NCBI GenBank assembly: GCA_026874595.1
Contig: CM049313.1
Coordinates: forward strand, 30,192,008-30,256,007
Direction of reading: 5' to 3'
DNA from: Sipunculus nudus
Lineage: Eukaryota; Annelida; Sipuncula; Golfingiida; Sipunculidae
DNA: 64,000 nucleotides
In this document: in pieces, positions 12,837-25,269 of the stretch
Position numbering within the stretch: position 1 is the first letter of the stretch
How the letters are laid out: each line of letters begins with the position of its first letter
Notes under the pieces: generated by a model
Seen by the model: only the letters and a program-made list of their open reading frames with translations
Databases searched by the model: none
Told to the model about the DNA's origin: nothing
Position numbers and translations under genes: made by a program

Positions 12837-13043
12837 TCCAACATAGCTACTAGAGGGTGTCATCCTATACTATTACTTAATTGAAATAGTTTTAACTAGG
12901 GCCTGTGCCTTATTAATACAACTAGATGAGCTTATTTGCAAAAGGTTTAAGCACCCTCTAACAATTTACAAAATTGGGAGCCCCAAAGAAATTTACTGAA
13001 CCGTTTTTAGCCCCCCCCCCCCCCCCCAAAAAAAAAAAAAAAA

Positions 13044-16000
13044 AACAAGTGACCCATGGGTCATGACGCTCAGCTGCCAAGCATGACCTGTGACATCATG
13101 GACTGAGATTCACAACTTCCAGTCAAATTTTGAAGAACCAATTTGCCAATTAGTTGAAAATTTTCTATGACAACAGAAATATATATCACCTATGTCTGGT
13201 TAAAACACAGTGAATAGATGGTCTGAGGAAAATGCATGATTGTTAAGCTTTCAGGGACTATTCCAACAGCTTGCTTGAAACCTGTCAGTCTCAAAAGGAA
13301 CACCACAATGGGCAAATATAAGATCAAAATATATAGCAAAAATCAAGGAAATACATGCAAGAATAATTGAGAAACAGGTGCTTCTGTATGAATTTTTATT
13401 CAATACAAGCCAACTGTAGTGCACTTTTATAAATGATGGTAATATTTATTCAGAAATATTTGACCCAATCCTTTACAAGATTACATAAATATACATCTAA
13501 CTGCATTCACTTTAACTGTTCTTGAGATAATATGATCAAAAGGAACTAGACATTTCTTGGCACCGCTGGTGCCATAGTATCGCCAGACAAATGAGGTTTT
13601 GTGGTATATTTTGAGGTTTTGACTTATAATGCTCACAGTGCTGTCAAGTGGCCCTTTTTAAGATATTCATGATTTTATGTTTTACCAAATATGGGAATAT
13701 TCAAGGTCAAGGTCACTCTCATAGTCACGGTCATGACCCCAAATCAATAAACTGCATTCCAAAATATCCAACATTTGAAAAAAAAATTTAATTAAAAAAA
13801 ATAATTTAAATTAAATTAAATTTCAAAAATTTAATTTAAAATTAAATATACCTCATTCCATAAACCATATCTATATACATGCATAACATAAAAGAAATCT
13901 GTCAATTACTGTTTGACTTATAATGCTCACAGTATATACTGTCAAGTGACAATGATGGGGTATTCAAAGGCGCAAAAAAACAAAAAAAGGACAACAGGTG
14001 GCACCACCTATCTTCTGCAAAAGACAAAACTATCCAAGATCTTCCGTCAACTTGATTTTTGGACCAATCCATGCATCCCTTTTTAAGATATTCATGATTT
14101 TATGTGATTTTCACCATATATGGTAATATTCAAGGTCAAAGCCACTCTCAAAGGAAAGGTCATGACCCCAATTTTAATATACATCATCCCATAACCCATA
14201 CCTATGTACATGCATAATATTAAAGAAATCTGTCAATCAGTTTTTGACTACTGTCAAATGGCAATGATGGGGGTATTAAACGGCACAAAAACAAGAAAAG
14301 GATACTAGGTGGCACCACGAGTTTCCGGTTCATGACATCACTATCCAAGATCTTTGTCCAACTTGATTTTTGGATAAATCCATGAAAGATTTCTTGAGAT
14401 ATTTAAGAATTTGTGTGATTTTCCCCAAAAATGGATCTATTCAAGGTCAAGGTCACTCTCCTAGTTGAGGTCATGACCCCATTTTAAATAGGCTTCGTCC
14501 TCTTACCTATAACTATTAATGTGTCAAGTTTGAAAAAGATCCTTGAAATATTTTTTGAGTTATTGTGTCCAAAAGAAATCTCTGCGGCGGCGGGGGCGGC
14601 GGCGGCGGCACAACCGTGCCTAAACCATAGTATCTCCAGACTATGTCTGGCGATACAATTAAAAGATGGTTGCCTGGTGGCCATATTGGACTTCTTACAA
14701 GTCTGAAATCAGACAACAAACATTCTCTAAATCGGACCAAACATTAAAGAAAAATTACTGAAACTGCACTGAAGAAAGAATTTCTAAGGTGGCTAACTGG
14801 CAGACATAATGGATTTCTGACAAGTATGACATTTGATATCCCACATTCTCCAATAAGAGACCAAATTTGAGGCAAATTATCCAGTAATGAATGCCCAAAA
14901 TAATTCAAAAGGCATGTCCAGGCCCTCATATCAGATATATAGATATGCAATTGTAAAAAGTGTAAGTCCAATATTTTTTATTATCACTCTGCTTTTCAAT
15001 GGAGTCAGCAGGGTAGGTAAACTGCCAAACCTGAAAGAAAAGAAATGCAGAAAGCATGACTAAGAGTCTTGAAATAAAACAAAAAGCCATCCTAAATCAA
15101 GGTACACATCCACATATTATGAGAACAAACACTTGCTTTTATATGTGGTGATATATATTAAAATATTCAGATATCTAGGAAACTAAGTTTATTGCTAGGA
15201 TTCCATAAAATAAACTGCAAAATGTTCCCATCATCTTATAAATCAGTAGCTAAACCTTAATACTATACTCTCATAGTCTTAATGCCTGGCTGAAGCATTC
15301 TGACAACAGTGTTTTTGTTATGAAGTAACTAGCTACTTATCACTCAGCCTTATCGCTTAATAGGCTGATACAAAAGGGAGTCATATGTCACCAGTGTCAC
15401 TCACAATTACAGCCACACAGGGAGATGTACCAGCTGGAGTGGGATGGTTATATATACAAGAAAAATAGAGATGGTCTATAAAATAAGTAATTGTGAACAT
15501 CCCTGACCTATGACCTTGGCCTTTTGCCCATATATCAACTGGATTCTTTCTAAATGATGGGTAACTACTAACCACTTAAATCTGGTGTAATTACTTGGCA
15601 ACCAATGGGTGAATAACTTTGACCTGCAACCTTTAACCTGCTGACCAGCTGACCCCAAAATCAATAAGTTATTTATTCAAGCAAAAAGACCCATAAATAT
15701 GAAGTTTGAGTCAAACTGAGTGATGCATAGATGTGGCATATGTGAAAGACTGAAGGTTTGGGTTGAACAGTTACACTTGAAATATGCTCACAAGCATTTA
15801 GAACAATTAAATATTGTGACCTTGACCTTTGACTTTTTGACCTCAACATCAATAGGTTTCTTCCCTTATTAGTAGGTAAGCGATATATGACAGATGGAAG
15901 GTACAGATTGAAAAGTTTGCCTGAAAATGACTCCACGCAGGAAGTGGGTGCTGTGAACTTGACCTTTGACCTCAAAATCAACAGGTCTTTTCCCCTGTTG

Positions 16001-16592
16001 GCAGAGAAGCGATATCAGTGCTGGAAGGTTTGGAATGAAAAGTCTAGCTAGAAATGTGTCCACAACCTTTTCAAAGAAGTGGATCCTGTGACCCTGACCT
16101 TTGACCTTGTGACCTCAAAATCTATAGGATTCTTCTCCAACTTAGTAGGTGAGCTATATGTGAAAGATCAAAGAATTGGGATGAAAGGGTTGGCTTAGAA
16201 TGCATCCACAGGCTTTTCAAAGAAGAGGCTCCTGTGACCTTGACCTTTGACCTTTTGACCTAAAAAGAATTACGGTTCTTCCCCTGTTGGTAGGTGAGCT
16301 GTATGTGAAAGATGGAAGGATTGGGATGAAAATTTTGTCTCAAAGAGTTATTTCTGGGGGGTGCAAACACACCCTATAACATCGAGAATATAGGTCGCAG
16401 TGACCTAATTTCAGGTTTGCAAGGAGATCTTTTTATAACCTCTAAGACTGCATAGGGTTCATGGCCCTAGCCCCTACAGTTATGATTTGTGCCCTGCTAA
16501 CGGACGGACAGCCGGCCGGACGGACAGACGGAAGGACGACGGACAAAGACCCATCGCTATAGCCCAGCATGACTGAAAGTCAGCTGAGCTAA
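13044..16592 (-). mobile_element. A-family element (A2), interrupted by C1
   Basis: It is collinear with A3 (21965-24392) at very high similarity from the aacaag + TGACCCATGGGTCA end to the AGTCAGCTGAGCTAA end, except for 1.1 kb at 13546-14658, which is a C-family insertion. The right part has the ~140-bp tandem module with TGACCTTTGACCT motifs, then the conserved gaatataggtcgcagtgacctaatttcagg segment and a GGAC/CCGG-rich tract at 16500-16550. It codes for nothing recognisable. It sits directly after a C/A homopolymer (13010-13043). Confidence 0.85.
13546..14658 (-). mobile_element. C-family element nested in A2 (C1)
   Basis: The ends CTAGACATTT + GGCACC/GGTGCC hairpin on the left and ..TGTCTGGCGATACAA on the right match C2 and C3. 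The GCG-type tract is at 14584-14609. A3 gives the uninterrupted site: aaggaa|ttaaaag at 22464-22473 becomes aaggaa-[C1]-ttaaaag. The element therefore lies between A and T without clear target duplication. The long DR1-containing tandem core of C2 and C3 is missing, leaving a shortened version with tcaaggtcaaggtcactctc modules. Confidence 0.85.
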
Positions 16593-17748
16593 AAAACACA
16601 TCCCTGTGTTCACAATGAGTGCCACCAGCTTGAAACAAATGGCTCAGTTTTTCAAGTAGAATAGCTGGACCTGGATAGATTTACGTCATGCACTTGGCAA
16701 AGTATTTGGACTCATTGCTGGTACCTGATCAATGACTGTCATTTATGTAATTGTGAAAAGGCCTTTGAAAAAAAATGTCTTTGGAAAAAATGTGGACCTT
16801 TTGAAAATCTTAGGGTAGTCGTACGACCCTCCCAACCCCCTCTAGCATACACCCAGGTACCCATGCAACCATGCATGGCACAAGAAGAGAATGAATAACC
16901 TGATGTTGCCTTATGTCCATAAGGATCAGGTGGACAGTCTTGATGTGACTGATGTTGCAAATGACTTTGTTAAAGGGTCAGAGCATATAGAATCTCCCTG
17001 TATGGAAAATTTAGCTGGTGTGACCACTCTAGATGCCCTGTGTTACAGAATACAGTAGCTACAATAATCTTTCTTTCATATTTCCTATAGATTAGGAAGT
17101 TCATCAGTCATCAGCGTATTTAGCGTCTGATAACAGGGCACATTTCTTAACCCTCTATGAATTAAGCCTTTCCTTTAACTGAAACATGAATAAAATAATG
17201 AGTTTTGTGAAAGATAATGAGAAAAGTTGGTTCTAGACTGGTCATTTGATTCAACTGACAACCTGAGCATTTCCTATTTAGAACTGTTAGTCACATTTTA
17301 ATTGTTTGCGTATATTTTTTAAGTGTAGGCCTATATGTGCACAGTATAGGGACATATTGGCCAGGCCTAGTGCTTGGCGATTATCAACGAGAATCGATTA
17401 TCGATTAATTGAATCGATGTTATGAAAATCTTCATTCTTGATTATCTTTTTTTATTCTCGAGAATCGGTCCACCCAATTCCCGGTGTTGACTTGTGCTGG
17501 AATATCGCCAATTTTCACACAGAGGGTAAGGTAATACAGTCAGGTTTGTGTGTCTCTATGTATGAAATATCTTTACCTGCAACTTTGAAAGTGTGTCCAC
17601 TGTCCACACCTGTTACCCAAAAACTCAAGCACATTTCATCGAACTGACAATGTCATTTTGACAATTGTCAAATTTTTTTCTGTTTGAGGGAGTGTGTGGC
17701 TTTGTGTAAGATGGAGTTTATAATATGTGTAAATTATAAACAATTATT
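16593..17748. other. Unassigned sequence
   Basis: There is no recognisable gene. Near 17376-17465 a cluster of ATCGATTATCGATTAAT and gagaatcg motifs with partial dyad symmetry may mark the subterminal part of an unrecognised element. Confidence 0.45.
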
Positions 17749-17992
17749 AACAAGTGACCCATGGGTCATTACACTCAACTGACTAAGGAAGACATTCACA
17801 AAAAAAATTTTTTTCTCTGAATGTCAAATTTTGTAGGTGGTAACCCTTTCAACTGTAGCATAGCTCAGAGAATATGAATAATAGAGACCTAAATTCAGGT
17901 TTCCAAGGAGATTTTTCGTGTGCCTCCTTGGATGTCAAGTTAGAAGATTCCAGGTGCAATGGTAACAATTAGTGCCCTGTTAATTGGGCCTA
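17749..17992 (-). mobile_element. E-type element, short terminal fragment (E3)
   Basis: It has aacaag + TGACCCATGGGTCA plus a diverged CTCAACTGACT arm, followed by one partial E unit (gagacctaaattcaggtttccaaggaga, ttagaagattccaggtgcaatgg). It then breaks off at ccctgttaattggg, so it is a terminal fragment. Confidence 0.65.
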
Positions 17993-19061
17993 ATCATCTA
18001 TAAAGCATGTTGAATAAACAGAAAAAATAGCTTCTTCCCTTTAAAATAAATCTGTAACTGCCAAAATATTGCCTTGAAACTGCTTGCTTACTCCTGTAAA
18101 GGAGTGCTTAAAACAGTGTATCAGGTGCGATTACAGGTGTCAACATAAACACAGAGCATTGGGCCATGTGCATTGCAGAGCCATAACATGTGTCAATCAG
18201 GAGATGCCTTGACTGACTTGGCCAGAAAATGTAATACATGTTCCTTCTGGCTAAAACATCACATGTTGAGGTTCATATTGGGACCTCCGGTCACATGGCT
18301 GTGTTATGGTAAACAGACACAAATTCATGAATCCATTCATGAATACATTTTGAAAGTATTTGCACTTTCATTCAAATACTTTCTTTTTACCTGTATCAGT
18401 ATTTGTATTCATTTTCATGAAGAACTACTGGATATTTGTATTCATATTCAAATACAATTATAAAGTATTCACTCAATGTCTCCTTTTTATACAGTTTCAG
18501 TCAAACGATACTGTTGAGAATCCAGGATATACAAATTTCACAAATACATACAACGATCATAAGTACCTGGTTTTATGGCTGTAATTAATAAAAGAAAACG
18601 ATTATATTCATCTTTGAATACTGTCACATCACTGTCTACACACTAAACATAGCAAGACACATGATCATTATTAACATTATAGACATCATAATGAAAACTT
18701 GTCTAAGAAATGATTTTTTATCACATTTGACTGAAATAAAAGGAATCAGTACTATAAATTTTGATTACTTACCTAGTATCACGTAACAGCTGATACAGCC
18801 ATGAGTCTAAATGTCATTAGTCAAACATATTGACATCTTTATTAGCATTTGTCTGAGTGATATTTTAAAGTTTTGACATATTTCAATTTTTTTTAAAATT
18901 TGTAATAAATATAAACCAACAAATTAAACACCTGGAAGAGACCTGGAAAGTTAGATTAATTTAATACAAGGGTTAACCTGTGTTATGTAACCCACTCCAG
19001 GCAGCTTGCTCAGCTTCCCCTAGCCCTGCCTTGGCTTTAGTGTATTGATGTTTACTGCTAA
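17993..19061. other. Unassigned AT-rich sequence
   Basis: No gene is recognised. 18315-18450 is rich in attcatgaat and atttgtattcat motifs with local dyads. 18975-19015 (gttatgtaacccactccaggcagcttg) is an inverted match to 25207-25245, a piece of segment X. Confidence 0.5.
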
Positions 19062-20735
19062 ACAAGGCTTCCAGGCCTAATGTGAACCTGTGCATTGGGA
19101 AATACACCAGGTATAATGCTTCAATGCTGGACCATTACTTTTCATGTATATGAACAATGCAAGTACTAAACATTTTGAATATGAAACAATTACACAAACA
19201 TCACTGCTGAAATTCTGGCATAGGTGCACACAACACAAAAAATGATTGTAGCTGGCACCACCCTTCTTGTATACAACAAAGCTATCAGAGATATATACAT
19301 ATGCCCAATTTCAGACTGATATATCAAACCCCTCCTGTGAAATAAGGAGGAAAACACTCTATGCGAAAAATATTTTAGGTGGCACCACCTGTCTTGTATA
19401 CGACAAAGCTATTCGATATATATAAATATGCCCAATTTCAGGCTGATATATCAAATTCCTCTGTAGAAATAAGCAGGCACATATACTGTGCAAAGCTCAT
19501 TGCAGGTGGCAAAACCTGTCTTGTGAACGAGAAAGCCATCAAAGACACATCGACTGGTAAAAATATCAGGCCAATACATCAAACTTACCTTGAGTCTGAT
19601 GCATGGGGCTGACCAGGCTTAGGTGAAAAAGGCAGTTGCCCCAAAAGAACTGTGACAAATTGCTGGGTCAGGCTACTGCACTGAGTGAACTCATGACCTG
19701 CACCTGGCTAGACTGAGTGAACTTTTGACCTGTACGTGGCTGCACTGAGTGAACTCTTGACCTGTTGCAAAATCTGACACAGTTGGCAGTCTGCCAAAGC
19801 TATAAATAGATCCAGGCTGAACTTTGGTGCCAAATCTGATGCAGTGGGCAGTCTGCCAACGATAGAATGCAGCTACTGCATCGAGTGAACTCCTGACCTA
19901 TACCTGGCTACACTGAGTGAACTCTTGACCTGTTGCCTAATCTGATACAGTTGGCAGTCTGTCAAAGCTATAAATAGATCCAGACTGACCTTTGGCCTGT
20001 TGCCAAATCTGAAATAGTAGCCACACCATTGCATAAGCTCACAGATTGGCTCCGCATGCAGCCCTGAGGGGCATGACACACATGAGGTGATCACACGATA
20101 CTCATTAGGTGTTCACATGTCACCCATGAGGTGATCACATGCCTTGTGTTTGGCTGCACTGATTGAACTCTTGACCTATATCTGGCTGCACTGAATGAAC
20201 TCTTGATCTGTTGCCAAATCTGAAACAGTTGGCAGTTTCTCAACCTATTTAAAGATACAGACACAATCTTGGCCTGTTGGTAAATCTGTTTACATATACT
20301 GAAAGACTTTGGATAAAATGCTTTTTTTCAAGCTGACATATTCATTAACTTTTGTCAAAATATCTAGAATAATAAAAGATGCAGTCCTTTCATTGTTAAA
20401 GGTTCAATAATTCTGCAAAAAATCATTCAAGTAAACTTGAACAAAGGCCAACTTAGAATAATTTTTGTGGAATGTTACAGAAGTTATAATTGAAACAATA
20501 ATTTTGTAGAAGAACACTATTGCAGTCCTCAGTTTGAAATAGACATAATAATGGCCATAGACCAACGTATGCTTTTCACGACTCAACCAAAAATCAACAA
20601 ACTCAATCTATTCTGATATGATTGAAAGAACCATGTCCTGGGATAATTCTTTGAAAAACTAAATGATTCAACTTGACAGTTCATCATAAACATTTTAACC
20701 TAAAAGAGGCTAAAATTATGAGGTTTTTGCCCATA
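19062..20735 (-). mobile_element. D-family element, partial inverted copy
   Basis: Read on the minus strand this stretch is collinear with 60436-62068 over ~1.6 kb. It includes the ctggtggtgcca units with aaattgggcatatgtatat, the repeated gagtgaactcttgacctgttgcc / ctataaatagatcc units (19680-20260), the low-copy stretch 20340-20700, and the end GAACCTGTG at 19084. Homology stops abruptly at 20735, where an aacaagggacc terminus begins, so a later insertion cut it off. It lacks coding content. Confidence 0.85.
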
Positions 20736-21732
20736 AACAAGGGACCAATGGGTCACATCGCTCAGCTGGATTTTGGAAAATATTAGTAACTGCAAAATAT
20801 TTTTATTTCTTTTGGTTTTTCATGTATATTATCATTAGAAAAGCTATGAGAAAATGGCCCTGCTAAAATGAAACTCTGTAAATTATAGAATAATGGACAT
20901 GAGCTAAACCATTTAGTGATGCACCAAGGGAACAAATAGGCCTATGGTAAGTGTTATATAAAAGTAACATTTCATAAACAAATAATGTGTGAAGGTAATT
21001 AAGTTTTCAAAAGTTAAATATATGGCCATATGAGTTAAATATTAATCCCACAAAGTTTGTCCAATATTCCTAATTTTAATACAAAGTTAACAGTATTATT
21101 CACACCTAGGCCCCGCCAACTTTAAGAGATATAAATGAAATGCTACAAAGTATTTATATCTTCTTAAATCTCGTCAGTTAGCACTTACATTAGATCCTAA
21201 TATTTTATCACATTTAAATATTAGGATTCAATTCCTAAATTTTATTTCTTAAAAAAAGTCAAATTTGTCCAAGTCTCATCAAAAAGAATTAGTTAACATT
21301 AAAATATAAGATTTATCTTGTTTATTAGTCCTGTGTATTGAAGGGGTGGGTGGGGGGAGGGGTCTCCGTTGTTACTGAGCGTTGCTGAAAAAAATGTTAA
21401 TTTTAAGATTCATCTAGTTCATAGTACAGGTCTGTCAACAGAAAGGGGTGGGGGGGGGGGGGAGAGAAAAAGGCTCCCTGTGGTATGGTATTAACTGCAG
21501 ACAGCCTGATCAAGCTTAACTCAGTGGAGCCTGGGGACCATAAAGAGCTGCACTGAATGACCTACAGTGACCAAAGTGGACTGCTTGACAATGTAAGGGA
21601 ATACAACAAGAACCTAAAAAAAAATTCAATAACTAGCCTAATTTTGCAGCTTTTATTTTCAAATTTCAGTTTTTAACAGATTAAATCCTTATGTGCACAT
21701 GCTGTGAAAATTATATCCACAGTACTTACAGG
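20735..21732 (-). mobile_element. A/G-type terminus and associated sequence
   Basis: aacaagggaccaatgggtcacatcgctcagctgg at 20736 is an imperfect A-superfamily 3' terminus placed exactly where D homology ends. The following 1 kb is AT-rich with G tracts. Its last part (21640-21732) matches 25310-25410 and 45190-45300 (tgctgtgaaaa..aacagtgcttacaggaaaa), a G-family segment. Confidence 0.5.
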
Positions 21733-21964
21733 AAAACAAGGGACCCATGGGTCATGGCGCTCAGCTTAAGTTTGAAATTTTTGCAAATGCAAAATATTCT
21801 ATTTTAATGTTTTTTATATTTATTTAAGCATATGAGAAGCTAAGAGTAAAGAGGCTCTCCTACTTGGTTATAGTAAAATTCTAAATATATGATTGCAAAC
21901 TAATACTCTGACAAGACTGTCATAAAGAAAATCAGTAAAAGTTTTGAAATACTGTGATGCATAT
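21733..21964 (+). repeat. Segment X, copy 1, left part
   Basis: It starts with aacaagggacccatggg. It is an inverted match to 44085-44318. Together with 24393-24640 it forms one host segment split by the A3 insertion. Confidence 0.75.
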
Positions 21965-24392
21965 GAACAAGTGACCCATGGGTCATGACGCTCAGCTGCC
22001 AAGCATGACCTGTGACATCATGGACTGAGATTCACAACTTCCAGTCAAATTTTGAAGAACCAATTTGCCAATTTGTTGAAAATTTTCTATGACAACAGAA
22101 ATATATATCACCTATGTCTGGTTAAAACACAGTGAATTGATGGTCTGAGGAAAATGCATGATTGTTAAGCTATCAGGAACTATTCCAACAGCTTGCTTGA
22201 AACCTGTCAGTCTCAAAAGGAACACCACAAAGGGCAAATATAAGATCAAAATATATAGCAAAAATCAAGGAAATACATGCAAGAATTATTGAGAAACAGG
22301 TGCTTCTGTGTGAATTTTTATTCAATACAAGCCAACTGTACTGCACTTTTATAAATGATGGTAATATTTATTCAGAAATATTTGACCCAATCCTTTACAA
22401 GATTACATAAATATACATCCAACTGCATTCACTTTAACTGTTCTTGAGATAAAATGATCAAAAGGAATTAAAAGATGGTTGCCTGGTGTCCATATTAGAC
22501 TTCTGACAAGTCTGAAATCAGACAACAAACATTCTCTAAATCAGACCAAACATTTAAGAAAAATTACTGAAACTGCACTGAAGAAAGAATTTCTAAGGTG
22601 GCTAACTGGCAGACATAATGGATTTCTGACAAGTATGACATTTGATATCCCACATTCTCCAATAAGAGACCAAACTTGGGGCAAATTATCCAGTAATGGA
22701 TGCCCAAAATAATTCAAAAGGCATGTCCAGGCCCTCATATCAGATTTATAGATATGCAATTGTAAAAAGTGTAAGTCCAATATTTTTTATTATCACTCTG
22801 CTTTTCAATGGAGTCAGCAGGGTAGGTAAACTGCCAAACCTGAAAGAAAAGAAATGCAGAAAGCATGACTAAGAGTCTTGAAATAAAACAAAAAGCCATC
22901 CTAAATCAAGGTACACATCCACATATTATGAGAACAAACACTTGCTTTTATATGTGGTGATATATATTAAAATATTCAGATATCTAGGAAACTAAGTTTA
23001 TTGCTAGGATTCCATAAAATAAACTGCAAAATGTTCCCATCATCTTATAAATCAGTAGCTAAACCTTAATACTATACTCTCATAGTCTTAATGCCTGGCT
23101 GAAGCATTCTGACAACAGTGTTTTTGTTATGAAGTAACGAGCTACTTATCACTCAGCCTTATCACTTAAAAGGGAGTCATATGTCACCAGTGTCACTCAC
23201 AATTACAGCCACACAGGGAGATGTACCAGCTGGAGTGGGATGGTTATATATACAAGAAAAATAGAGATGGTCTATAAAATAAGTAATTGTGAACATCCCT
23301 GACCTATGACCTTGGCCTTTTGCCCATATATCAACTGGATTCTTTCTAAATGATGGGTAACTACTCACCACTTAAATCTGGTGTAATTACTTGGCAACCA
23401 ATGGGTGAATAACTTTGACCTGCAACCTTTAACCTGCTGACCAGCTGACCCCAAAATCAATAAGTTATTTATTCAAGCAAAAAGACCCATAAATATGAAG
23501 TTTGAGTAATGCATAGATGTGGCATATGTGAAAGACTGAAGGTTTGGGTTGAACAGTTACACCTGAAATATGCTCACAAGCATTTAGAACAATTAAATAT
23601 TGTGACCTTGACCTTTGACTTTTTGACCTCAACATCAATAGGCTTCTTCCCTTATTGGTAGGTAAGCCATATATGACAGATTGAAGGTACAGATTGAAAA
23701 GTTTGCCTGAAAAAGACTCCACGCAAGAAGTGGGTGCTGTGAACTTGACCTTTGACCTCAAAATCAACAGGTCTTTTCCCCTGTTGGCATAGAAGCGATA
23801 TCAGTGCTGGAAGGTTTGGAATGAAAAGTCTAGCTTGAAATGTGTCCACAACCTTTTCAAAGAAGTGGATCCTGTGACCCTGACCTTTGACCTTGTGACC
23901 TCAAAATCTATAGGATTCTTCTCCAACTTAGTAGGTGAGCTATATGTGAAAGATCAAAGAATTGGGATGAAAGGGTTGGCTTAAAATGCATCCACAGGCT
24001 TTTCAAAGAAGAGGCCCCTGTGACCTTGACCTTTGACCTTTTGACCTCAAAAAAATTATGGTTCTTCCCCTGTTGGTAGGTGAGCTGTATGTGAAAGATG
24101 GAAGGTTTGGGATGAAAATTTTGTCTCAAAGAGTTATTTCTGGGGGGTGCAAACACACCCTATAACATCGATAATATAGGTCGCAGTGACCTAATTTCAG
24201 GTTTGCAAGGAGATCTTTTTATAACCTCTAAGACTGCATAGGGTTCATGGCCCTAGCCCCTACGGTTACGATTTGTGCCCTGCTAATGGACGGACGGCCG
24301 GACGGACGGCCGGACGGCCGGCACAACAGACGGAAGGACGCCGGACAAAGACCCATCGCTATAGCCCAGCATGACTGAAAGTCAGCTGAGCT
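21965..24392 (-). mobile_element. A-family element (A3), with known empty site
   Basis: The most intact A copy (2.43 kb). Its insertion point is defined by the inverted copy of the host at 44071-44100: there gatgcatat runs directly into aaaaaatttacag, while here gatgcatat is followed by gaacaagtgaccc and, 2.4 kb later, gagct joins aaaaatttacag. The core has four ~140-bp units with the AGGTCA-type motif (23600, 23745, 23880, 24027). The right-hand tract 24288-24335 is GGAC/CCGG-rich. No transposase frame is present. Confidence 0.88.
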
Positions 24393-25245
24393 AAAAATTT
24401 ACAGATGGACAGGCCAGAGGACAGAATGGACTAATACCTTTATTTCACTTTCAAAGGAATAATGCATTTAAGTTTATATATAAGCCTATTATTTAAGCAT
24501 ATCCACTTTTTCCATTAAAATAGTTTTTATCTGATTAATTTTTTTATTTACAAGTTTTATAAATTTGTAGTAAAAAACACCGAAAATATAAGTTAAAATA
24601 TTAGAATTCTAAGTTGCAATCATTATATATCCAGAGTATAGCTGTTATTGGGTCATATTATGCATACACATATATTTTCATTATTTTTAAATCACAAATG
24701 TAATGCCACAACATGGCATCTACAAGATTATTCCTTGAATCACTATTAAAAGGTTTTGCACATTGGAGTTTTCAGTACATGCTTAATCTTATTCACTGAA
24801 ATAAAATAAAAGATTCAGTAAATTTGGTAAAGTAAAAACATCTTTTTAAATAAGTATACACACTGTTGGTTAAATGAGGGACAAACAATATCATTATGCT
24901 AATTACAATCTAAGCTATAATTTCTTACTGGAATTAATAGTCAATTTCACACCTGGTGAAGTTTTTACTCTTCTCAAGTAAGGAATTACTTATCTAATGA
25001 ACATCCACACTTTCATAGCAATACACCACTTTGTGGACACAATTAAATGTGCACTTAAATCATTGTAACCCTGGTGGTAAATACAAAATCTAACATGTAG
25101 CATTGCATAGCCAAGAATAAAATGAAATACAGAAAATTATCTAGGGGGGGGGGGTGCGCAGGGCAGAGGGGAAGCCTGCTAGTAGTGGCCAAACTGAGCC
25201 AAGGCAAGCTGCCTGGGGTGGGTTACATAATGCAAGTGAAGGCTG
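24393..25245 (+). repeat. Segment X, copy 1, right part
   Basis: 24393-24500 is inverted relative to 43960-44085. 24540-24840 is inverted relative to 30340-30640. 24870-25200 is inverted relative to 28625-28990. The order is conserved, so X is an old low-copy segment present at least three times in opposite orientations. It contains a G tract at 25145-25154. Nothing coding is seen. Confidence 0.75.
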
Positions 25246-25269
25246 TACTACTGGGTGGGCTAGATGTAA

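Noticed and set aside
4364-24392. 80-100-codon minus-strand frames inside A1-A3 (DTFQARLFIPNLPALISLLC-like)
   Set aside because: Same reason: they follow the ~140-bp tandem module, differ in length between copies and lack motifs.
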